Positions 23,895 through 35,385 of a DNA stretch of 64,000 nucleotides are shown here, piece after piece; positions within the stretch are counted from its first letter, which is position 1; every line of letters begins with the position of its first letter. The DNA comes from Pterois miles (lineage: Eukaryota > Chordata > Actinopteri > Perciformes > Scorpaenidae): NCBI GenBank assembly GCA_947000775.1, contig CAMQGK010000604.1:9850501-9914500 (forward strand), given 5' to 3'. The notes beneath the pieces were generated by a model. That model was given only the letters and a program-made list of their open reading frames with translations, had not been told where the DNA came from and made no database searches. Both the position numbers and the translations under genes were made by a program.

Positions 23895-24965
23895 CACGAC
23901 TCTCTTTATAAAGGGTTTATAAATTGTAACTGCTGGCTATATTAATGGTTAATTATGGATCAATAATAAGTCATAAATATAGAAAGCCTTTAGGTTGCCA
24001 GGTTGTGAAAAATCCCCTTGGATGGTGGTGTTCATCTTCTTGCAGCAAATATTAGTAAGTCCTCATTATTCAACATTCATAACGCAATATAACCTATATG
24101 TAGAGTTAGAGTTAGCCTATGTATAGAGTTATCCTATTCAGCATTTACAATGCAATATATAACCTATATGAGTATGAATTAAACTTATTAAAAAAGAAAA
24201 TATGTGACAGCTGAATTAAACATGATCATTGTGGCTTTATTATCAACTTACTATTTTGCAAACTGTTTACACTTCTCTATACAGTATATATTTATTTCTT
24301 CTCATTGTGTACATACCACATTCTTGTCTACACCGCAGTGTACATACAGTATACGGTATTCATTATGTGGCATGCATATACATACTAGATCCTGTTTACA
24401 TCCAGATTATCTGTTTGAAAACTATCTGAAACAAATTCACATGACACATGATTCACATTATTTATGTATGATTATATTTAAGCCCTATATTTTAATTTGC
24501 ACAATTTTATGCCTTTGATTTTCATTTTGCTTTTACTTGCGTGATTTTCCGTTTTTATATATACTTTAATGAGCATTGTTGAAGGGAACACAAGACCCAA
24601 AATTTTCATTGCCAGTGATGTTTGTATTTACTGTATATTTTACTGATGTGCGTATGATGAGTGAAGAAACTTCAATTCATGTGCTCATGTATTCATTCAT
24701 TACATTGTACATATAGTACACACAATATAAATAATATATTAGAATGCACTATAAATATACCAGACTCCTACAACTAGCTTAGAAAATATAAACATAGAGT
24801 AACAGAGTTGAAATATTACAAAAAATAGTAAAGTGTGCATATATAACGTGTTCCAGACAACTCAGGGTTACAACAACAAAAAAAATCAATAACCACTAAT
24901 ACAGCTATTTCAGCATATTAGTTATTTGTTACAAGTTATAAACCCTTTATAAAGACTGCATTATT
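23895..24965. repeat. TIR-flanked repeat with 'TTTATAAAGGGTTTATAA' ends
   Basis: CTTTATAAAGGGTTTATAAA at 23903 is inverted at 24937-24957 (TTATAAACCCTTTATAAAG), with the flanking 40 bases also loosely inverted. The interior segment around GTGGTGTTCATCTTCTTGCA (24025) recurs at 25025, pointing to a second, truncated copy. A 24570-24620 phrase (GAGCATTGTTGAAGGGAACA, then TTTTCATTGCC) resembles fish LINE 3' ends. Confidence 0.55.
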
Positions 24966-25004
24966 TATAAGTGGCACTAATTATACATTCAATATAAATA
25001 AAAT

Positions 25005-25096
25005 ATGAATCCCTGTAGGCTGGTGGTGTTCATCTTCCTGCAGCAAATATTAGTAAGTCATCATTATTCAGTTTTGAGAAAGCTATATAACTTAGT

Positions 25097-25150
<54 letters not shown>

Positions 25151-25221
25151 GTGTATATATATATATATGTATATATATGTGTATATATATATATATGTAT
25201 ATATGTATATATATATATGTG

Positions 25222-25252
<31 letters not shown>

Positions 25253-25560
25253 GTATGTATATATATATATGTATATATATATGTGTATATATATATATAT
25301 GTATATATATATGTATATATATATATGTGTGTATATATATATGTATGTATGTGTGTCACCTTCAAAAATATATTTATTTTCCAATTACAAAGCAAAGCCA
25401 AACAACAGATAAACAACTTATAAAATTGTGTAGGTAAACACACACATACACACACACACACATGCTTCGTCAGCTTGAGGTTACAACAACAAAAAATAAC
25501 CACTAATAAACCTATCACAATATAGTGATTTAGTGATTTGTCAGTTAGTTAGTTAGAATT
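25005..25560. repeat. Second partial copy of the 'TTTATAAAGGG' repeat, split by an AT array
   Basis: 25015-25075 repeats 24020-24075 almost exactly (GCAGCAAATATTAGTAAGTC), then an AT/TG array, then AACCACTAATAAACCTATC, which resembles the inner right end of the previous copy. Confidence 0.5.
25099..25356. repeat. (TA)n/(TATG)n compound microsatellite
   Basis: About 258 bases of TA with regularly spaced TG steps. Long open frames on both strands (Tyr/Ile/Val repeats) come from the repeat. Confidence 0.97.
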
Positions 25561-25734
25561 TATAAAACTGTATGAGTACTGTATGAAACTGTAATGTCGC
25601 TATAATGTAAACACGTTTAGGCTACGTTAGCATTTTGGCTTTAATAACCCCAAAAAAATCGTCCCCTTTAAGGTAATCAATTTAGCAATTTAGGAAATGT
25701 GTAATTTCCGACAGCAAGCGAATGCAGCACGGTG

Positions 25735-26240
25735 GTAAAGCGGGACTACGCGCGCGCCCTCCTTCTCCCTCCTCCCTCCTCTCGCGCCTCGCCGCGCGTG
25801 TGCCCGCCGGTGAGGGCGCGCGCACGGGAGGTGGCGGGGGGTTGTGCTCGCTCCTGCTCTCTCTGCTCTCTGACCCCAGTGGCAGCTCCGACTCACTGCA
25901 CTCCGGCTCCCCCTCCGTCACACCGAAGCTGCTCCCTCTCTCCTGTTGTCTGTCAGTGTCTCTCGCCCTCCGCTCCGGCTCTCTCTCCATTCGCTCTCTT
26001 GTCTGGTTTCTTTCCACAGGAGCCAGCCGAGGTCCCGCCGGGTCGAAGGTTCTGCCCTATCCGCCCAGACTGCCGCAACCCCCGGACGGCCGCGTACGAA
26101 CCTCCCCGCTCTCCTGCTGCTGCCGCATGGACCCGCGTCCCTCCGCCGCTGTTGCCGCCGCCGCGTAGAGGGCGACCCCGACCCGACACTCTTTCTCCGG
26201 CCAGATAAAAACCCCACAAAAAAACCTACACGACGAAGGT
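25735..26240 (+). promoter_or_regulatory. CpG island, candidate main promoter and first noncoding exon of mpped2
   Basis: A sharp rise in G+C with dense CG dinucleotides (for example the GCGCGCGCC near 25750 and GGGCGCGCGC near 25815) in otherwise AT-rich DNA, 2.3 kb upstream of the start-codon exon and on the same side. Possible splice donors are CGG|GTGAGG near 25808 and AAG|GTAGAG at 26239. Overlapping open frames on both strands here are explained by the lack of AT-rich stops, not by coding. The position and composition suit a broad TATA-less vertebrate promoter. The transcription start is not visible from sequence. Confidence 0.7.
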
Positions 26241-27379
26241 AGAGCAACCTTTCCGCTTTGCTTTGAGAACCGGGGAGGGAGGGGAGAGAGGGGGAGGAAA
26301 AAAAGAAATTCCTGACACAAAGCCGTCGGTTAAAAGGTGGCTGGTCATTTACGAGGACGAGCAAGAGGTTAGCGCGGCGGTGCCGTGACACTGACCACCT
26401 TTGGGTGTTTTTTATTATTCCCGGAGCAGAGTTCAGCCTTGCACGGACCTCCTTTCTTTTTGTGTACATTTCTGCAAGCGGTTAACAGCAAGAGGCGCAT
26501 AGCACACACCGTGTGTACTATTCATGCATGGTATCAGGAAGGGTCAATTTATTCGCCTTTTACCCTCTGAGAGTGCTTTGTAATGGTGAAGTTAGCTATA
26601 TGGTGTGCACTCCGTACATTCAGAGACCGGGCTGACAATGTGTGTGTGCACCGCCGCTAGTAGAAAAGCAGCTCACAGCGAAGCTATAGCCTGCATAATA
26701 AAAAAAACCCACAAATCCAGGGCAGGTTTAGCAGGCTAAGCTACAGAGCTAGTTGCTGCTACTGTAGCCACAAGGTAGAGACAGACAGGCGAGCAAGACG
26801 AGTACACACACGCACGCACGCACGCACGCACACGGCGAGGAAGCATGCTGCACACAAATCAGTCTGCATTTGCACAAAAAAAAGAGCGCATTTGTCTGTA
26901 CTTGGGGTTTAGATAGGAGAAATGATTGCTGAGGTGATCGGACAGGGCAGCTTTTAATTGAAGTGATTCTTTTTTTTTTTCAGAAGATCTGCCAACTTGT
27001 TTCTTGTGCAGGATGAAGTTGGAATAATAACTTTGCTATGGGATTTTTTTTTTTATTTGCAGGATATAGTATACCCCCTTTTTTCTAGGCTGGTATAAAT
27101 CTTTCCGACTTAAATTCATAGCACATATCATAGCAAATAGCACCCAGCTGACCCAGAAAACACAAATCAATGGTTTTTGTGAAAATAGGACAGTTTCAAT
27201 TGGGAGGTTGTTTGCTTTATTCAACAACTAGAGGTTTGTTTTTTTAGCTCACCACTGCATCACAGGATTTAACCATCAAATAAACTCGCGAGCTGCTGAT
27301 TATTACACTCCAAAAAAGACAAATTGAGGGCTTTTTTTCCATCTTCTTCTCGTGCTCGTGGCTGCATCAGGAGGTCTGG
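26241..27379. other. Region between the two candidate first exons
   Basis: Falls back to AT-rich composition by about 26400. Contains an (ACGC)n run at about 26808-26830 and a T-run at about 26970-26981. No exon recognised. Confidence 0.45.
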
Positions 27380-27482
27380 TATAAAAAGCCTGTCAAGCCC
27401 ATAGTGGCCACTTTACTATCAGTCAGGGAGGTCAGGCAGGAGGGAAGCTCAGGGCTGCAGGGAGAGACACACAGCGAAGCCG
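27380..27482 (+). promoter_or_regulatory. TATA-box promoter and short noncoding exon, candidate alternative first exon of mpped2
   Basis: TATAAAAAG at 27380-27388 is followed about 30 bases on by a pyrimidine-rich initiator-like stretch (27409-27421), then a purine-rich G+C-richer segment (27421-27482) ending at a consensus donor CCG|GTGAGT (GT at 27483). The next good acceptor downstream is that of the start-codon exon, 946 bases on. Spacing of TATA, initiator and donor is what a focused promoter with a 60-75 base first exon should show. No transcript evidence was available, so this is a prediction. Confidence 0.5.
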
Positions 27483-28428
27483 GTGAGTGAGCTCTGAAGA
27501 TGCAGATACACCTCACTGGTTGTGCAGCCTTTTAGCTGCTTTGTCCTCCAGAATTTAAGGTGTGTTTTTTGTCTAATTTTAGTCTTTATTGTACAGTTAT
27601 GCAGAGAGTCGTTCAGCTGGCAGATTAATTGTTAATAATTAGAGCACCAGGCCTGAAATAAGAAAAGCAGGAGGAGGCTTTTTGCGTGTTTTGGGGGTAA
27701 TTGTCAGACCTGTTTTGTGCATGCATTGTGAATTTCTTGTTTTATTGAATGCTTTGCAACATATTTGATCTACTTACTTTTTTCATTCGCTTGGTTTAAT
27801 TTCAACAGGCGAGTGCCTCAGAGGCCATGCCTGTTGTCATTTTTACATTTGAATATATTAGTTTGCGTTAAAACCAGCTGCAATATGAGCAGAGATTGAA
27901 AATTGTAAATTCTTGCGTCCGGTGCTTAATTTTAAAAGAATTTTCTGTTCACTTTAACAAAATGCCATATTGTTTGAAAAGGCAGAATAAATCTGCTAAT
28001 TATATTTAAGTTGCATCACTGCATTTTCCTAATTAGGATTTTATGAGTTATGGATTTGGGAATTAAATCAGTTTGTGACACATCCCAAAAAAAAAAAAAC
28101 TGTTTCTGATTGTGCTCTCTGAAGCCAAACATGAAAATCTTTAATTGCAGTAATGCATAGATCACAGTGAACACTGTGATTGGAAATGATGAGGAAAAGA
28201 TTACTTTATGTGCTCTGCTTGCGTTCAGTCATTTAGCTCTTCAAGCCACCTGTTTTGACTTGTGCATTTTCTTTTTTGAACAGTAAATGTGTGTAAATTT
28301 ATTCACAGGATTTTACTTCCTTTTTTCCCTAAAAGACCTTTCAACCATTGTATTCAGAAGTGCATGCGTGCCTCGTGGTCTTGTTTAAAGCAATTGATGT
28401 GTGTGTCTTTTTGCTCCCGTCGGTGCAG
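27483..28428 (+). other. Interval between TATA exon donor and start-codon exon acceptor
   Basis: AT-rich with ATTA-type motifs, an A-run at about 28087-28099, no repeat similarity. Probable intron; may hold regulatory sequence. Confidence 0.4.
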
Positions 28429-28462
28429 ACTGCAGTGTGTCGTGGTCGATTTGGTCGGCCGG

Positions 28463-28466
<4 letters not shown>

Positions 28467-28493
<27 letters not shown>
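28467..28493 (+). repeat. (CTG)9 triplet repeat in the mpped2 5' UTR
   Basis: Nine uninterrupted CTG units on the coding strand, inside the untranslated leader, 104 bases before the start codon. As RNA this is a (CUG)9 tract. It is followed by GGGAGACTTCC and is the only pure triplet array of this length near the gene. Confidence 0.9.
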
Positions 28494-28528
28494 GGAGACT
28501 TCCTGGGCTTCTTTAGCGGCTCCGAAGG

Positions 28529-28564
28529 ATGACCGCTGCACGGCTCACTGCTGAATCCCGGTGA
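28529..28564 (+). promoter_or_regulatory. uORF 1 in the mpped2 leader (11 codons)
   Basis: ATG at 28529 with A at -3, reading MTAARLTAESR then TGA at 28562-28564. It closes 33 bases before the main start, so reinitiation is possible. Seen directly; any effect on translation is inference and depends on 28429-28597 being in the mature mRNA. Confidence 0.55.
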
Positions 28565-28578
28565 ACGAACGGCGTCTC

Positions 28579-28710
28579 ATGTCCAAACGGTGGAAGGATG
28601 GCTCATGGGAAAGTGACCATCACGGTGGACGAGTACAGCTCCAACCCCACACAGGCCTTCACACACTACAACATCAACCAGAGCCGCTTCCAACCTCCAC
28701 ATGTCCACAT
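28579..28710 (+). promoter_or_regulatory. uORF 2 overlapping the mpped2 start codon out of frame
   Basis: ATG at 28579 in a weak context (C at -3, T at +4), one frame off the main ORF, and open past the main start through the end of the exon. Ribosomes starting here would miss the main start, so the weak context and the strong context at 28598 would favour leaky scanning. Presence is seen; effect is inferred. Confidence 0.5.
28598..28710 (+). CDS. mpped2: mpped2 coding exon 1 (N-terminus, residues 1-37 and two bases of codon 38)
   Basis: Encodes the N-terminus of MPPED2, a class III-type metallophosphodiesterase that hydrolyses cyclic nucleotides and related phosphodiesters in vitro and is expressed mainly in brain (family knowledge). 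The reading frame starts MAHGKVTITV and continues through the family-typical DEYSSNPTQAF and HYNINQSRFQPPHVH. The start at 28598 has a strong context (A at -3, G at +4) and matches the family start. The protein is five residues shorter than mammalian MPPED2, which as I recall it carries a short insertion after MAHG. The HVHM ending and VTITVDEYSS fit MPPED2 better than MPPED1. The exon stops after AT of codon 38 at a consensus donor (GTAAGT at 28711), and the first base of the next exon supplies the G. Two upstream ATGs precede it. Sure of gene family; paralogue copy (fish may have two mpped2 genes) is not resolved. Confidence 0.93.
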
Positions 28711-28730
28711 GTAAGTGTCTCTCTCACACA

Positions 28731-28797
28731 GACACGCACACACACACGCGCACACACGCGCACACACACATGCACACACATGCACACACACACATAC
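28731..28797 (+). repeat. CA-rich microsatellite just inside the intron
   Basis: An interrupted (CA)n tract with CGCG and TG interruptions, beginning about 20 bases downstream of the splice donor of the first coding exon. Confidence 0.9.
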
Positions 28798-29825
28798 AGT
28801 GTGGATCACCTGCCTTGTCAGCTAAAATCAGAATGAATCTAAAATAAATTCATGTAAATAAAATATGTTCACCTGCCTGTTTTCAATCTTAAATGGACAA
28901 CTTTTAATCATACACTCTGATTTATTCATCTTATGTCACATTTGTGTTTTAGTGGTTTAAGGCTGGTTTTGTGTGACATTTTAAACAAATTCCAGAAGAT
29001 GTAATAATCCAGACTGCGGTGGGGAAACGGCAGAAATTTAGACATTTGGATTTGCAACAGGAAACCAATCAGGAGCCTGTTTGATGCAGAGTCTTTGTTT
29101 ATACTTTGATTTAATTGGCTCAAGCTCAGAGAGCATACGGTGGCCAGAGAGGACAAACTTTGAGAGTCGGCAGATCGCAAAAAGTGCACAAACTTATTGT
29201 GTAACATTTTAGGAAAATAGATTTTACTTGTTTTACTAACAAAAAAGTTTGCAGTTGGTGTGGCCGGTGAAGTCACATTTTAAAAACATGCAACACAATC
29301 GCATGCTGAAAACTAAATGTGGTTCACAGATCTGAGTAAAAGCTTTTCTGACTGCGCTCTTCATCGTGGACAGCTCATCGCTGTTTCCTACGAGACTATT
29401 ATTGTTTGTGCCATGTTGTCATTGTGGTGCGTGAACGCTTTGTCCGCATTAGGGCACTCTTTTTATTTATTTATCGGACCAGTTACTTAGCGTGGCTCTT
29501 GTCTGATGTGGTTACGCTCTGCCTCTCATTAGTGGGTCAGAGTGCTGTGACCCGTCAGCCCTGGCCACACACACACACTCATGAGAGCGCTGTGTGTTTT
29601 ATCTGTGTTTGCATGCTTTGTATCGTCTCCCAATTACAGCAGTTTTATAAAAGAGTTGTGAGTGATTGTTGGTTGTGGTTACGTGCACATTGTGCACGAG
29701 ATATTTTACCTTCACTCAGCGTGTTGTGTAAAACAAAAGTGAAGCTGCAGCAGGACAGGAGCTGATTGACGGAGGGCAGCAGAGGGTTGCAGCTCTGCTG
29801 TCTTCATTGTGGATTTGATTGTCGC

Positions 29826-29896
29826 TTCATTTTATTTTGCTCTTAGATTTAAATATATATATATATGAGGTAAATCTAAGAGCAAAAATAAATGAA
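29826..29896. repeat. Near-perfect hairpin
   Basis: Left arm TTTGCTCTTAGATTTA and right arm TAAATCTAAGAGCAAAA are exact inverses, extended outward by TTCATTTTA/AAATGAA with one gap. The loop is AT-rich, about 18 bases. May be a MITE remnant. Confidence 0.8.
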
Positions 29897-30204
29897 TTTA
29901 TATTTATATATGGGTTTGATTTGGCTATTTTAGATACATGATTACTTTTTGAAGAAAAGCCGATGCACGTTCCTTCTGCTGTTTTCAATTTCTCTTTGGA
30001 ATTTTGTATATTACAAGTTCAATGATTAAGAATGCATGAAATATTGGGACAAAATTCTAATAATAATAATATGAAGCATGTTGGTGTTTTTTACTCTTAA
30101 CTTAAGCCTAAAGTCACACACATCGACCAGACATTAATATGAAAAAACAGAGCCTGTGCTAACACCCTGGATTGATTACATAAGTCAAGACAGATTTGAA
30201 TGTT

Positions 30205-30845
30205 TTTTAAATTAATTTTTTTATCTGCCCAAATGTACCTTTTAAAGGGAGATTTGTCAAGTATTTAATACTCTTGCTTATCAACATGGGAATGGACAAA
30301 TATGCTGCTTTATGTAAATATATGTATATATTTATTTCTGGAAATCAATGAACAACACAAAACAATGACAGATATTATCCAGAAACCCTCACAGGTACTG
30401 CATTTAGCATAAAAATATGCTCAAATCATAACATGGCAAACAGCCATGCCCAACAGGCAACAACAGCTGTCAGTGTGTCAGTGTGCTGACTTGACTATGA
30501 CTTGCCCCAAACTGCATGTGATTATCATAAAATGGGCATGTCTGTAAAGGGGAGACTTATGAGTACCCACAGAACCCATTTTTATTCACATATCTGGAGG
30601 TCAGAGGTCAAGGGACCCCTTTGAAAATGGCCATGCCAGTTTTTCCTCACTAAATAGCATAACTTTGGAGCGTTATTTAGCCTCTTTCTAAGCTAGTGTG
30701 ACATGGTTGGTACCATTGGTTTCCTTAGGTTTGTTTCATATGGATCTGCTACCACCTCTGTAGATTGATCATGTTAATGCGTTGAATAAATTAGTGGCGT
30801 TAAAACAAATTTGAGCTATCACATTAACTTTGACAGCTCTAACTT
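30205..30845 (+). repeat. 'GGGCTGTCA' repeat, third copy
   Basis: Runs parallel to 21100-21825 through AAAGGGAGATTTGTCAAGTA, GTGCTGACTTGACTATGACT and GGTCAGAGGTCAAGGGACCC, ending in AACTTTGACAGCTCTAA. Confidence 0.8.
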
Positions 30846-32149
30846 AAATACAATGCTCCTCTCCAAGTCCTGACATATAATTAAATGTTGAGGGTAGAAA
30901 CACAGATCTCAAAGATTATTTTCATTGTTGTTCCTTAAAGGCGAAATGCCACAGATTGTCATGTGAGGTTAAAAAAAAGACAGACTTATGATTGACTGTT
31001 AAACAACCATTTCTTTACCGCAAGCCTGACACACCAAAGGACTAATATTAGTTTAGCTACTGCATGTATTGTTGCACAGTTATCTCTGATGAAATTAAAG
31101 ACTGAAGCAGAATTGTAAGTGGAGTTCTCGTATTTAGTTGGTTGAATTTAATAGCCATCCGATAGGAGACACTGTGAAGTCCTTCGTCCTGGACGGCAGT
31201 CAGCTTGCACCTGTGTTCAGGTCATCGTGTCGCATTTAGGCAGAAGTGAAGTGGCGTCTGCATCGAGTTAAACCAGTGGTGGCCGGTGGGGTTGACACTC
31301 AGAATAGGAGTTTATGTTTAATGATGTTCGAGACATGGCACTCATGCAGATATATTTTCTAAATGTCATAAAAGAGACAAACGTCAGGTAGATTTGAGTG
31401 AGAGGATGATCTTGACAGCAAACCGAGGAGCTGAAAAGTCAAGCAGCTGCACTTTGGGGAGCAACAACATCTGGCAAACAAGTTTTTTTTTTTTTTGTTT
31501 ACCTCAAACACTCAGATTCCCACAATTCTGTCTGGATAATCACGTTCATATGAACAGGATTATTTTGGGGAGATGGGCAAATTATGGAGTTGTGTAAACA
31601 GCAGAGTGGGACTCTTACCTTCCTCCCACCGGTGTTGGCAGCGTTCACATTATTGTGCCACTGTGTTGTTTTGGGATTCCTCAGCTGTGAGAGCGGGGCT
31701 GCCAGCACGGCGAGCGTCGGAGCCTCCAATGTCAAAATGAGACGAGGTCACCTCGTTGTTTGTGTTACATCAGTCCATTTTAATGGCTGACAAAAAAGAC
31801 GGCGATAAATCAGGCCAAATTTTTCAGTACGAGTCAAGGTTAACATATGGCCGACAGCACAGGATTCACCAGGACAGATTCATGTTTGATGTCTGAAGAG
31901 GCTCCCTCAATTTTTCTTTTTTCAACAAGGGAAATAGTAGATAGTGTAAACAATATTTTCCTGGCTCTAAATCATGAATTACCTCTTCCATTTTTGCTGA
32001 AATTTCAGTGTTTATTTTTCAGATTTGTTATTTATGATTGACAGATTTTGTTGTAAGTCTGCAGTGTTGCTCCAGTTGACCTCAAGCATAGCTCAGTGGG
32101 AGAAGAAGCAGAGACACCTGACATGAAGAAAACCCTCTTTAAGGGAAAA

Positions 32150-32490
32150 CGGCGCTAATCTTGGCAGCTATTTTAGATTTAGTCTTTGTCTTAAGATGAA
32201 AATTCTTTGTAGTTATAGTCACATTTTAGACATTTTTATCCTTCATAGTTTTAGTCCAGTAATCACAATTGTTAGTCATTACTTTAACTTAAAGTGTTTT
32301 CCCTAATTTTGTCAGCTATATTTATTTAGTCTCAGTCCTGTGTCAAATAGTCTTCAGGTTATATTAAATATTTCAGTTTCAATCTAGTTTAGCCAAAACC
32401 AATAATTTTGTTATTTTAGTCAAACTTATTTCGCAAAAGATGTTATCTTATCGTTATCCAATGAAAAACACAGGTTGAAAGATTAAGAAT
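32150..32490. repeat. Possible interspersed repeat ('TTTTAGTC' rich)
   Basis: Recurring TTTAGTC/TTTAGACAT phrases such as TTTAGATTTAGTCTTTGTC and ATAGTTTTAGTCCAGTAATC resemble a fish repeat I recall. Boundaries are unclear. Confidence 0.3.
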
Positions 32491-34308
32491 GCAGCTTTGT
32501 GGTTACTCCAAGTCCTCCTGTCTGTGCTCATTAGTGATGCATGGGTCAGTCCAGTCGCATCCACCCGGTCCGATCCGCTCGCCCAACATGCAAATATGTC
32601 GTATGTGTTGCAACACATGGTGGGTGGGAAAGAGAAGGTGGAAGGTAATGAAAATAAATGATTTTGGTATTTTTATTTTCTAAACCACATTTTAGTCTTG
32701 TCTGTTTTTCATCAATGGTATTGCACTCAGTTATTATTCACATCCAGCAATAATTATTATTAGATATTCTCAGATTGATGCCCAAAGACAGTATTCAGGA
32801 CGGCTCTAATTTTGTCCTGGGCTTCGTTAAGGAAATGAACACCAAAGAAACAAGCAACGTGGGAAGAGAACAGATGTGCCTGATGTTTAATAGGCACATA
32901 TTAGGAAAATCCTGGAAACGCTTCAGTTTCTAAAAGTGTATCATCATTTGTCATCCGGAGATAGCTTAGTTTTATTCCACACGATGACAAACGAGGATAT
33001 TGTGGATGATGATGTTAAAATATCAAGAGTCAGACAGCAGGAGTGAAATTTTCCAGCTTCTGCTGCTCTGAGAAGCACAGCAATGAAAAATGACATAGTG
33101 ACAGTGTGTTTAAGGTGCAGAAATACATTGCAGTTAAAATGCAGTTAAAATTCCTGAAAGTTGGAACAAATAACCATTTATTTTAGTCATTTATCTAAAT
33201 AATCAGTATAATCTTTCTACCCTCCTCCAGTTTTTGGAGTTGAAGCCCCCGTAGGAAGGGGATGTGTTGAAGCCATGGGGCCTCTCAGCAGATATGTGTT
33301 TGGATAAATACATTAGGCTGTTTCCTGGCTTCCACAGAGCCTGCAGTGTTTTACCCTGCCATTCTTAAACTCAGGCTGGGAGCCCCGGGATCACACACTA
33401 CTATGAGCCCATCCCCCGCTATGGTTAAGTACTTATAGAATACGCGCTCTGTTCTGGGAAAGTAAAGGCTTGTTTGGATTTGAGAGATAATGATCCGACT
33501 TGCTTGGGGGTTGTCGCTCACTGCATCCACAGTATTTGGACATAAATAAAGTTGTTGCTTCCATGACAGCAATGAGAGTGAGGAAAAAAAGTGAGGGGGT
33601 AGCCTGCCATTTGAAATACAATCCCTGCTCTAATGTTTTTTTTCCCCACTAGACAGAATATTTAGATTCCTGTGATGGAGTACAGCAGCGCCTTTTGTGT
33701 GGCGTGGAGGGTATCGCTTTCTGAACCACATATGAAAACATGCATGTACACACTCAGACAGACAAACACACAGTGGCAGTCACAAACCAATACTCAGGAA
33801 CATAACCCTGAAGTCAGAGCGGTCTTTCTTCAGAGCATGGCACCTCTGTCTGTCCATCTCTATCTGTAAGTGAGCGGCAGACTCAGTCCAGCCCTGTTTG
33901 TGTCTGGTTTATTTTTCTGCGCCGTCTGTGTTTCCTTTTTTTTTTTTTTTTTCCCCTCAGCCCCCTCGACGTCGTCGTCTCGTGAAATGAAATGCTCAGC
34001 AACTTGGAACATATGCTTCGAGTTGGGACACTAATGGCTTCAAATCCAATTTGAGCAGGATCTGAGCCAGACTGCGGGAAGGCCCGACACACAGAGGCAG
34101 ACAGACAAACGGACAAGAGAGCTAAAACTAGACGGACTCTAGACTTGAGATCTGGGGGCGTCTAAAACTGTTTGTGAGCCCTTAAATAGTCTCAAAAAGT
34201 CTTGACTTTAAAGACTAATGGAGTCTTTAAAATGTCTCTTGTTATTGGACTCCAGGAAAAGTTTAGCGGGCAATTATATCTATTATTTTGCTTTACACAG
34301 ACTATGTT

Positions 34309-34916
34309 TATATGCACACTGATATTCCAGTATTACTCTGAATATGATTCACACTATTCTGAATTTGATAAGGGTCATGTAAACAGCATATTCCTGTCTT
34401 GATATTCCGAATGAAGCATTTTCCGATTAAGACATGGGTGATATGCTGATATTATTCAGGTTTTAGGAGCATTCAGAATATGCATCTCACTTGAGATTTT
34501 TACGGCAGTTTGCAACACGTGGCCTCTCTCCGGTTTACGACCAGCTCTGAGTTGTACAACCAACTGGCCGACAGTTTGCAGAGATGCATTCCCACAAGAA
34601 AAGCCACACATTTCTGGTTGCAAGGAGAATCACACCTACTGTTAAACATTATGACAGTAGGTGTCATCCAAATGACTTGGATATCAACGGATTTTTGGAT
34701 ATGCGCAAATATCACAACGATCTTTTCAAGAGGGTGGTTGAAGGAAGGAAAGAGGGAGGCTGTGTTCGCCACTTGTTTATTAGTCTGCAGAGCTGCGTGT
34801 AAATGTGAATATTAGTGGAATATTCATTTTCATCAGTTGTGTAAACAGCTTAGTAGGAATATTGTGTTTCTGGTAATAATGGTAAAAACCTGAATATTTT
34901 GTATGTAAACATAGTC
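34309..34916. mobile_element. DNA transposon remnant with 'GACTATGTTTACATGCA' ends
   Basis: The left end AGACTATGTTTATATGCACA and the right end TGTATGTAAACATAGTC are inverted (15 of 17 positions). Inside, a + strand frame near 34675-34760 reads NGFLDMRKYHNDLFKRVVEG, which resembles the Myb/SANT-like DNA-binding domain of Harbinger-type elements (weak, by recall). The interior also holds an exact 11-base inverted repeat, ACACCTACTGT/ACAGTAGGTGT at about 34633-34665. Confidence 0.6.
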
Positions 34917-35385
34917 ATTGAACATAATGTCCCTTACCTTTTAATTTGCTGGGGCCGTATTCTCAAAGCGGCAGAAAATCATTTCCCCTAAAAATGAAGT
35001 CCTAGTTGGGTTTGCAGCTAATATTTTACTATCAATTACTGTGTCGTGTTTTTCAATTGATTGTTTAAAATGCCTCCATCATAATTTCTCACAGCCCAAG
35101 GTAACGTCCTGCCAACAATACAAAATTTACAATGATAGAAAACAGCAAATTTGCATATTTGTTTAATAAATGGCTATTAATCAATAATCAAAAATGTCTG
35201 CATTTTTTTTAACAATTGACTTACTGTTTCAGCACCAAACTTAGCAAAGATAAAAGTTATTTAAGCATTTTAGCTGTTCAGGGAACAGCTATTGTTAAAT
35301 TTTGATTGTCAAATATTGTTCAAAGTGTGAAGGAGAACTTGGACGTACTGTCGTAGTTTCTTAAACAGAAGAAAATGGCCGCATG

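Larger units (their letters stand above)
28429..28597 (+). other. mpped2: mpped2 5' UTR portion of the start-codon exon
   Basis: The likely acceptor is the AG at 28427-28428 after a T-rich tract (28401-28420). A second AG lies seven bases further on, at 28434-28435. The 169-base leader contains a CTG repeat and two upstream ATGs, annotated separately. The acceptor choice is inferred from consensus only; an RNA read would decide it. Confidence 0.6.

Noticed and set aside
25005..25518. Tyr/Ile repeat proteins over the TA/TG array
   Set aside because: Microsatellite translation, open in several frames at once.
25722..26469. Long overlapping open frames on both strands in the CpG island
   Set aside because: They arise from GC-rich composition with few stops; low-complexity Arg/Pro/Ser products, open on both strands, no family match. 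Promoter/5' UTR is the better reading.
28579..28836. Frame continuing from the upstream ATG past the exon end
   Set aside because: It runs through the splice donor into a CA repeat; kept only as a uORF, not as a protein gene.
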